Positions 58,701 through 64,000 of a stretch of 64,000 nucleotides of DNA are shown here, piece by piece (position 1 is the stretch's first letter; each line of letters begins with the position of its first letter). This DNA comes from Thraustochytrium sp. TN22 (lineage: Eukaryota > Sar > Bigyra > Thraustochytrida > Thraustochytriidae), in contig JABLUY010000016.1 of the NCBI GenBank assembly GCA_013306675.1, forward strand, positions 62,001 to 126,000, given 5' to 3'. The notes below the pieces were generated by a model. The model saw nothing but the letters and a program-made list of their open reading frames with translations. It searched no databases and was not told the DNA's origin. A program made the position numbers and the translations under genes.

Positions 58701-59038
58701 GCAACACCTCGGAGCGAGGGAGGCGTCTGGAAGTAGCTGAGCCGTCGGTGGCGGTTGCTTGGGCAGGAGCACGTGGCACAGACCTGCGCTGCAGCGTCGT
58801 CCTCATCGTGGCGTTGCCGCTCGAACGCCTTACAGCGTCCGCACCGGCAGCGGCCTCTGCGAATACCAAATGCGTCCGCGCTAGGGCCTTTGCGCGAGCG
58901 TGCGCTGCGCGGCGTGTCCTCGACGCGCTCGTCGTCGTCCTCCTCCGCCTGCAGGTTTCGTCGAGGCAGTTTGCGCCTTGCGCGCAGCAGACTTGGGTCG
59001 TCTGCTGCGCCGTTGCGCTGCGCGGTCCCCCGCACCAT
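55796..59038 (-). CDS. TPR co-chaperone with C-terminal J domain (DNAJC7-like), 1080 aa
   Basis: This probably links Hsp70 and Hsp90 through its TPRs and stimulates Hsp70 through its J domain. The start is the first in-frame ATG at 59038 in a CACCATGG context. Near the N-terminus is a Cys-rich motif (C64, C66, C69 ... C87, C90, C92, H97: CRCGRC...CATCSCPSNRH), probably zinc-binding and not usual in DNAJC7. The next ~330 residues are Ser/Glu/Pro-rich, with a degenerate ~10-residue repeat (KATETS/KGTEAS/KDTQAS) at about 57740-57960. TPR-like helices follow (~430-900; LKAQGNAAFASGQ, LHSNRAAAYMGLQEY and ALLRRARAHAQ are typical). Then comes a Ser/Gly-rich linker and a J domain at ~1008-1078 (FYKALGLSAGG, HPD at 1034-1036, YAVLGDEQVRQQYD). 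J after TPR is the DNAJC7/DNAJC3 order; lack of a signal peptide favours DNAJC7. Confidence 0.9.
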   Translation of the reverse strand: MVRGTAQRNGAADDPSLLRARRKLPRRNLQAEEDDDERVEDTPRSARSRKGPSADAFGIRRGRCRCGRCKAFERQRHDEDDAAAQVCATCSCPSNRHRRLSYFQTPPSLRGVAMSSSVQPKVSPRELPAGVASCEVYADDAALELSDDSGPSEKSTEEASVPAISPHADDACSLQEGDSENAREPSSSPAGTSHRTSPPAPVMSELDARPEDALPLPADQGEHSPCPAMTVTRDAEAKQGGAATTTDAARDSKEEDDEDDMVLRELLRALAEGEPLPELASPRKGASAPQERPEQATRQALPKHHTKSKREQSRPPRRGPPATSGAPSSAGKQAKRIPPSPATPGKRAAPATATKQSDEKARATFSKTTEASLPKATNGSLSEAAETSFPKGAQASPPKGTEASQNKDTQASLPKATETSHHKDAQAFPEVKVEADAELRARVEAWRRKVQFALFNAEFQRCGELCDEMVREMQGEALEWRVPVVVQRAQVYLKWSCKAESESIRRSRIRCAKLDAVSALEEISRERLHAKAQVLEGLALVVQAQVDLLAGHYSNGKKAASKAGEALRHDTGLLVLWGLDFMGLAEGLQREIGEASRLQTSAEGALRDRKPLRCLRHTEALLGVSPISVRALSLKAEALVGAKRWADARRHCSATKRAADPNVDRRLVANLSDVEATCVYETGELEEALKLLQGVDAGFMDADRRARLSLWQRMCDLKAQGNAAFASGQHAKAVDLYGSGLALSGASKRYLAVLHSNRAAAYMGLQEYKLAINDCDAALRLDVKYTKALLRRARAHAQCEGLAALLKAKADYEKAFGRDASLAQAHKHEASELETRIVAARRAEQEAQEAARRKKAAPPPAPTPKGSSTSSSSSSSSSSAWASRTRPASGKPASKTWKQRQDEQWQEWYAKQRASFFASASSSSSSRAAPPRSGTNGSSSSNSSSGSSKGPRPRTAGTSRSWGSSTSGAQYSSGGRAGGSSGGGGSFGSANAGEWMESGGRVKNFYKALGLSAGGAPDRAAIKKAFHRLALKHHPDKTQGAPPMERQASELAFKRAAEAYAVLGDEQVRQQYDRFLRCIG

Positions 59039-59424
59039 GGCGCGCCTGAGCCGCAACGCTGCGCTGCGCCGCGCCGCGCCGCACCGTGCCGCGCCGCGCC
59101 GCGCTGCGCCGCGCGCGGGACGGCGCCGGGAGGGGGGGCTGCTTTCTCGGCTCGCCCGCTTCTTTAGAAGCTAATGTAAGTTCCTCGCTCGCTGCGCGCG
59201 CAGGAGGTCGAGTCACTGGAGTGGGCTCCTTGCACGAAACGGTTCTCTGTCTGATGAGGGAAGAACTTGAAGACACGCGCCACAGAACATGTTCTCTGCA
59301 GACGGCCAAGGCGTCTCAAGACTCTTCAGAGCCAAGCTCTCAAATGGTGGTCGGGGCGTAATTTACTACTTATTCAGGTAGCGAGAGATTAAGAGCTCGC
59401 GGGAGGAAAAGGCCGGCGCGAGCG
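59039..59424. other. Spacer upstream of the TPR-J gene
   Basis: No gene. It contains GCGCCGCGC-type short repeats at about 59060-59120, next to the start of the minus-strand TPR-J gene, and the 3' flank of the next minus-strand gene. Confidence 0.5.
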
Positions 59425-60663
59425 TCATCCGGGCTGCACGTGAAGCGTGGAGCCGAGCGCGACCTCGTCCAGGAGAGGCGCAAATTCAGGGCGGGCTCGG
59501 AGACGAGCATACTTGGTGCGCGTGGCCCTGGAGAGATTGCGGCAGGAATCGACGAGGAGGAGGCGGGGAAAGCAAGGCCGGGGGTTCTCGAAGCGGGCAA
59601 TCGTTGTCTCGGTGATGGAAATGCCAGAGAGCTGCGCAAAGCGGAGGCGCGGAGCGAAGCGGTGCGGCGCATGCATGCCCGGGTCGAAGCTGGAATCGTC
59701 GTTGTGGGCCCAGCGCGAGGCGGCAAGCACCTCGAGGGCCGGCAGTGCATCGTCACAGAGCATGCGGCCGAAGCCGTCGGGCAGCGCGACCGAGTCGAGA
59801 AGGAGGCAGCGCAGGCGGGGCGCATGCCAGCCCGGGAGCAGGGGAAAACTTGTGAGGGACTCGCTCAGATTGATGTGCTCAATTGTGCCAGCGACGGCGC
59901 GCAGCGCCTCCGCGAGACGCTGCGCGTCGAGGACCCCGGCGCCGCACTGAAAGAGGACGAGGCGGACGAGCGGCGGCCGCAGCTCCGGCAGGCGGCGCAG
60001 GCCGCGGCCGGAGAAGTGCGTGCCGCCGGAGACAGCGAGGTCCTGCAGCTTGTCGCTCACGAGCGCCTCGACCTGCGCGTCGGTCAGGTAGTGCGCTTGC
60101 CAGAAGCGGATGCGGCGGAGGCCCTCGCTGGAGGCCTCCAGGCGCACCTTGGTGGGCAGCGACATGGCGCGCATGTCCAGTACGTCGACGGCCTCGAGAC
60201 GCGGCATGTCGAGCAGGCGCTTGAGGCCTTCGCGCTTGCCGGGCACGACGAAGAGCTGCACGGCGCGCAGGTTGGGCACGCGGTCGAGCACGGCCAAAAA
60301 GTCGGCCTGCTTGAGCCGCTCCACCTGCGTGAGGTCCAGCTTTTGCACGGAGCTGGCCAGCACGGGGTGGTCCAGCACGTTGCGCCGCAGCTTGGCCAGA
60401 CGCTTGACGGGCGCCAGCCAGCAGTTGCGCAGGCCGACGCTCTCGGCGGCGGCGCGCCACGCGCGGTTGACGCTCCTGCACGCGACCCAGGCCTTGGCGG
60501 ACGTCAGGTAGGCGATCACCTCGAAGGCGACCGCGTCCACCTGCGCCTGCGCCGGAGCGGCCGCCTCCGCCTCCGCCACGCGCGCCGCCTTGGGCCCGCC
60601 GCGCGAGGAGGAGGACGCCGCCGACGCCGAGGTGGACGCCGAGGTGGACGCCCTCTTGGCCAT
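59425..60663 (-). CDS. F-box-like, leucine-rich-repeat protein (412 aa)
   Basis: This is probably an adaptor, possibly for an SCF ubiquitin ligase, though this is inferred. The ATG at 60663 has a GCCATGGCC context and begins MAKRASTSAS. After ~35 Ser/Ala-rich residues comes an F-box-like helix set (~45-85: VAFEVIAYLTSAKAWVACRS, NRAWRAAA). The rest consists of irregular leucine-rich repeats: VQKLDLTQVERL, LRAVQLFVV, LEAVDVLDM, LRRIRFWQAHYL, LQDLAVSGG, LVRLVLFQCGA, IEHINLSESL, LRCLLLDSV, LEVLAAS, LRFAQLSGISI, FPRLLLVDSC. The repeats resemble the cysteine-containing/RNI-type found with F-boxes. The extra open sequence 5' of the ATG has no start codon. No other ligase subunits lie nearby. Confidence 0.78.
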   Translation of the reverse strand: MAKRASTSASTSASAASSSSRGGPKAARVAEAEAAAPAQAQVDAVAFEVIAYLTSAKAWVACRSVNRAWRAAAESVGLRNCWLAPVKRLAKLRRNVLDHPVLASSVQKLDLTQVERLKQADFLAVLDRVPNLRAVQLFVVPGKREGLKRLLDMPRLEAVDVLDMRAMSLPTKVRLEASSEGLRRIRFWQAHYLTDAQVEALVSDKLQDLAVSGGTHFSGRGLRRLPELRPPLVRLVLFQCGAGVLDAQRLAEALRAVAGTIEHINLSESLTSFPLLPGWHAPRLRCLLLDSVALPDGFGRMLCDDALPALEVLAASRWAHNDDSSFDPGMHAPHRFAPRLRFAQLSGISITETTIARFENPRPCFPRLLLVDSCRNLSRATRTKYARLRARPEFAPLLDEVALGSTLHVQPG

Positions 60664-61163
60664 GGCGCCGCGCGGGGTGGGGCGGGGCGGGGCGCGGCGC
60701 GGCGCGGCGCGGCGCGGCGGGGCCGGGCGGGCCGAGGCGGCGGGCCTGCTCACGCGGCGATGGTTCTGCGGGCCCTTCGCGCGCCGCCCATGGCCGCGCC
60801 GGGCTTCAAGTCGAGGTTGGCGGTCTGCGCTGGGAACTGGGCAGGAGCTCGTCGGGAGCGACCCCAAGGAGCATGGGCACTGGCACCAGTGGCAGTCAGT
60901 CGGCGGCGCGAGAGAGGCCTACGCCGGGGCGCGGCGGCGGGACGGCATCGGGAGGAAGTTGAAGAGCTTACACACGAGGTTCGTTGGCTAGCTAGCACGG
61001 CAAGAGGCGAGCGGGTCCAGGTTGGCGTCGGCGTCGGCGCCGGGGCTGCCTTGATTTTGCGACTTTGACTGTCCAAAGCCTGCTCGCCTGACGGGATAGG
61101 TCACGCGGCCCTCTGCGGCCGGCCGGCCGGCGGACACGAAGGGAGACAGCGCTCGAAGACTTC
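60664..61163. other. Spacer upstream of the F-box/LRR gene
   Basis: No gene. A (GGCGC)n run lies at about 60690-60722, just 5' of the F-box/LRR start. A GGCACTGGCACCAGTGGCAG near-palindrome lies at 60879-60898. Confidence 0.5.
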
Positions 61164-61433
61164 TTAGCCGCTCTTGAAGAGGAGGATGGCAATCTGCGAG
61201 AGGTAGAGGTAGATGAAGTGCTTGGTCTCGTGCGTGACGTAGGAGCCAAAGTTACGGCCGACGATGCAGTGCCAGGTGGGGCCGTGCTTCTTGTCGAACT
61301 CCTTCTTGATGTAGGCGGCGATGTCCTTCTCGATGTTGTACTTCTCGAGCGCCTGCGAGGCCGTGTCGACCACGTCCTGCTGCATCTCCTCGCTCATGTC
61401 CGCATTCTTGATGACGGCCTTGCGCTCCGTCAT
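61164..61433 (-). CDS. Dynein light chain LC8 (DYNLL type), 89 aa
   Basis: This is a small dimeric hub protein of dynein motors that also docks many partner peptides. The length, 89 residues, is exactly that of human DYNLL1, and the sequence is very conserved: [64 protein letters not shown] and the terminal LLFKSG. It is a single exon from ATG to stop. Its presence implies a dynein-using cell, consistent with flagella or retrograde transport. Confidence 0.97.
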   Translation of the reverse strand: MTERKAVIKNADMSEEMQQDVVDTASQALEKYNIEKDIAAYIKKEFDKKHGPTWHCIVGRNFGSYVTHETKHFIYLYLSQIAILLFKSG

Positions 61434-62458
61434 TGTGCCGACCTGGGCCTGCCTCTGCTGCGACTGCGCTGCGGCGCGAGCGCCTCGTCAGTTCCCCTTC
61501 TCCTCCGCCGCGTCAGCCCGCGCCCGTACCCGCCGCGCCGCAGCTGCGCGTACCGCGCCTCCCTCCCGGCGACGGTTTCCTCGGCCACCTCGAGCCCAGC
61601 CGCGCGCCCGCCCGCGGGGCGGCGGCGGGGGCGCGGGCGGGCCGAGGCGAGGCGAGGCGAGCGCAGGGCGAGCGCACGAGGCGCCGCCGCCGGGGCCGCC
61701 CGAGGCCGGGCGCAGCCGAGCCGAGCCGAGCCGAGCCGAGCCGAGCCGAGCCGAGGGCGCCGGCATGGATGGCGCGCCCTGCTGCCGCTCGTGGGCGTCG
61801 AGGCGCACCGGGCGGCGCTCCCGCGGCTGGCGGGCGAGAGAGGGAGCTGCAGCGGCAGCGGCAGCGAGAGATGCACGTACCTGCGAGGGCTCGGCGGCGG
61901 CGAGACAAAGAGCAAGAGAGCGGAGACAATGGGCGACTGGCCTGAGCTAGCGGGCAAGAAAGAGGCGCGCGCCTGGCCCCGGGTTCCCCCCTCTGCGGGT
62001 CCGCGTCCCTTGCGTCCACAGGGGCGCCCCCCCTCGAAGTTCGCCGCAGCCTCCCGCAGTGGAAAGATGACGAGACCGTGCACCACTGGACAGGGCGCGA
62101 CTCGGAGGGGGGCCGGGCCGCTCAGTGGGAGGGGGCAGTGGGCGGGTGGGGACGAGGGGCGAAGCGCGAGCGTTTTTTCCGTGTACCGTTTGATGGAGCG
62201 GGTGGCGGCGCCTAAGGCGCGGCCGGTAGAAAGCGGGAGGGGCCTCGGGCGGGAACGCAGGAGGGTTAGGCGGCGGCAGATAGGCCGGGCGCCGGCTGCG
62301 GGAGGTGGGGGGAAGCGGGGCGCGAGCGAGCCGTTAGGCCGGCTAAGACTTGCGCGAGCGGCGCATGCGGCGGCAGCGCACGTACGGTCAGGAGAACCGA
62401 GGCACGCGTTGACTCCCACGAGGTCTGGGCTGCCAGTGGCCCGAGCTGGGACGATGGC
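61434..62458. other. Spacer 5' of the dynein light chain gene
   Basis: No gene recognised; short Arg/Ala-rich open frames only. It contains a (CCGAG)n run at 61715-61755. Confidence 0.5.
61715..61755. repeat. (CCGAG)n simple repeat
   Basis: About eight perfect pentanucleotide units. Confidence 0.9.
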
Positions 62459-62706
62459 GAGACGCGAGGTCTCGGACTTGGACCTGCACTTGATGAAAAT
62501 CGAACTTGCATTCCATTTATCAACTGAGCTATCGCTCTGGGGAGACGCAAGGTCTTGGACTTGATACTGCACTTGATGAGAATCGAACTTGCATTCCGTT
62601 TATAACTGAGCTATCGCTTTGGGGAGACACAAGGTCTCGGACTTGGAACTGCACTTGATGAAAATCGAACTTGCATTCCTTTTATAACTGAGCTATCGCT
62701 TTGGGG
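62459..62706 (-). repeat. Three tandem ~82-bp tRNA-derived units (SINE-like)
   Basis: Units start at 62459, 62542 and 62624. On the minus strand each has AAGCGATAGCTCAGTT, which fits a tRNA D-arm and pol III A box, and, about 15 bases later, AAGTTCGATTNTCATC, which fits a T-arm and B box. The anticodon arm is missing and the acceptor ends do not pair, so these are not working tRNA genes. The rest of the unit (AAGTCCRAGACC...) is tRNA-unrelated. They lie within 30 bases of the aminotransferase stop codon and may be in its 3' UTR. Confidence 0.65.
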
Positions 62707-62734
62707 TTCTACGTCTCACTCACCCTTGTAGTAG

Positions 62735-63892
62735 TTAGGCGAGCTTGGCCTGGTAGGCGCGGATGGCATCGGCAAGGCGCTCGGCACCGACCTTGATGTC
62801 CTCGGCATCGTAGTAAGAGAAGGAGAGGCGAAGGTAGTTCTTCATGGACTCGCCGAAGCTGGCGCCGGGGAGGAAGCCGACCTTGTGGTTGTCGACGGCC
62901 TCCTTGAGGAGGTCGGCGGCGATCTGGCCCTCGGGGAGCTTGACGAGCACGAAGTAGCCGCCCTGGGGCTTCTCGAAGGTCGTGCCCTCGGGCAGGTGCT
63001 CCTCGAGCGCCTTCTCGAGCGTCGAGTAGCGGGTCCAGAGGGTCTCGCGAGTCCAGTCGAGGTGCTTGTCCTGGAGGCCCATGTCGATGGCCTTCTGCAC
63101 GAAGCCGAAGACGACCGGGTTGAGGCCGCCGGAGGAGTCGAGCTGGCCGCAGGCGGCGACCTGGGCGAGGATCTTCTCGCTGCCCTGGAGCCAGCCGGCG
63201 CGCAGCGCAGGGGCGAGAATCTTGCTGAAGGAGCCCATGCAGAGCACCTTGTCGTGCTTGGCGAAGGTCATCATCGGGGGCGGCGGGGTGATGTGCGGGA
63301 AGGTGAGCAGCTGGTAGACCTCGTCGCAGACCAGGATGAAGTCGTACTTGGCGGCCAGCGCGCAGAGCTTCTCGCGGCGCTCCGCCGTGAGCGTGCGGCC
63401 GGTCGGGTTGTGCGCGGTCGGCACAATGTACATCATCTTGGGCACCGGGCCAGCCTCGAGCGCCTGCTCCAGCTTGTACACGTCGAGGCCCTCCTCGTCC
63501 ATGGGGATCTGGCGGCAGTCCAGCTTGAAGTCCTTGAAGATGGACTTGGCCAAGAAGTACGTGGGCTCCTCGGCATATACAATGTCGCCCGCCTGGACGA
63601 ACAGCGAGCAGATGAGCGCCAGCGTGCCGGTCACGCCGTTCGTCATCATGATCTTGTTCGGGTCCACATCGTACCCGTACCGCTGGGTCAGGAACTTGAC
63701 CACGGAGTCGCGGCACTTGCCAAAGCCGTAAATGTGCCCGTACTGCAGGTACAGCGGGTCCGTCTCGCCCAGCTTGGCGGTCGCCGCCTCCCGGATCGCC
63801 TCAAGCGGCAGCATCGACGGCGCCGGCTGGCCCACCTTGAAGTTCACCTGCACATCCACGGTGGGGATGTCATACTGCGCATCCGCGTTCAA
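62735..63892 (-). CDS. Class I/II PLP-dependent aminotransferase, 5' end incomplete (385 codons seen)
   Basis: This transfers amino groups using pyridoxal phosphate. The fold-type I pattern is clear: VNFKVGQPAPSMLPLEAI near the start, TNGVTGTLALI, the EEPTYF segment, AHNPTGRTL, CDEVYQLL, and the PLP lysine K224 (counting from 63892) in GSFSKILAPALRAGW, followed by GGYFVLVKLPEG. It resembles the 2-aminoadipate/aromatic transaminase branch (LysN and yeast YER152C types); the substrate cannot be fixed. The open frame begins after an in-frame stop at 63902-63904 with no ATG, and a CTGACAG splice-acceptor-like site lies just upstream, so a first exon is missing, either in the last 100 bases or beyond the window. 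Nearly the full catalytic domain is present. Confidence 0.93.
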   Translation of the reverse strand: MNADAQYDIPTVDVQVNFKVGQPAPSMLPLEAIREAATAKLGETDPLYLQYGHIYGFGKCRDSVVKFLTQRYGYDVDPNKIMMTNGVTGTLALICSLFVQAGDIVYAEEPTYFLAKSIFKDFKLDCRQIPMDEEGLDVYKLEQALEAGPVPKMMYIVPTAHNPTGRTLTAERREKLCALAAKYDFILVCDEVYQLLTFPHITPPPPMMTFAKHDKVLCMGSFSKILAPALRAGWLQGSEKILAQVAACGQLDSSGGLNPVVFGFVQKAIDMGLQDKHLDWTRETLWTRYSTLEKALEEHLPEGTTFEKPQGGYFVLVKLPEGQIAADLLKEAVDNHKVGFLPGASFGESMKNYLRLSFSYYDAEDIKVGAERLADAIRAYQAKLA

Positions 63893-64000
63893 GGGTCTCT
63901 GTCAGCTGTCTGTCTCCCGTCGCGTCCTCCGCGGCACGCATCTTCAGAGTGCGTCTCGGCACATCGTCTTGCCGTGCCGAGCCCTCCTCTGCCCCTCCCG
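63893..64000. other. Window end, probable intron or leader of the aminotransferase gene
   Basis: It contains a possible splice acceptor (CTGACAG on the minus strand) next to the aminotransferase frame and two ATGs that are out of frame with it. Confidence 0.4.

Noticed and set aside
62459-62706. Functional tRNA genes
   Set aside because: The anticodon arm is absent and the acceptor stem does not pair in any of the three units.

Overview
This window is nuclear DNA from a GC-rich, intron-poor eukaryotic microbe, most likely a unicellular alga of the haptophyte/stramenopile type. The evidence is as follows. Genes lie on both strands with wide, low-complexity spacers. A few GT-AG introns are visible (cytochrome c1, Aarsd1, a ZNF706-like gene). 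Urease is a single gamma-beta-alpha chain as in plants and algae. The window also holds a PH-START-DUF1336 protein of the EDR2 kind, a stand-alone alpha-kinase, an LC8 dynein light chain and nuclear-encoded cytochrome c1. I cannot fix the lineage further from sequence alone.

Left third (1-32 kb): the centre is a tandem run of four large, same-strand, apparently single-exon paralogues (8736-13199, 13751-16690, 17900-21154, 21734-24994). All four share an N-terminal helical domain with a signature near (R)WCAAxL, a long TPR-like helical region with a very conserved core (NLDRIFMCYDxL), and a C-terminal alpha/beta domain that looks like a two-component receiver (RVLIVDxxxxRA...) without being a canonical one. 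The first paralogue also carries a TIR-like domain with a WCxxE motif between the first two parts. Two smaller genes flanking the array (1581-2978 minus and 29697-31892 plus) carry only the first domain. I know of no description of this family or architecture; it is the best candidate in the window for an undescribed, perhaps immune- or signalling-type, system.

Middle (32-45 kb): a large PH-START protein with two DUF1336 domains (minus); a 2.27 kb DNA transposon bounded by TTAA that encodes the broken remains of a YqaJ-like nuclease joined to a piggyBac-type C-terminus; a partial tandem copy of the cytochrome c1 3' end into which that transposon seems to have jumped; cytochrome c1 itself (two exons, minus); a 178-bp tandem duplication; and urease (minus).

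Right third (45-64 kb): ordinary housekeeping and regulatory genes. These are a SAP/winged-helix/WW protein, a ZNF706-like zinc-finger protein, a third DUF1336 protein, a solitary alpha-kinase, the Ala-tRNA editing protein Aarsd1, a TPR protein with a C-terminal J domain, an F-box/LRR-like protein, an LC8 dynein light chain, tandem tRNA-derived repeats, and a class I/II aminotransferase that is incomplete at its 5' end. No operon-like organisation is expected or seen. Apart from the paralogue family, the neighbours do not form an obvious pathway.
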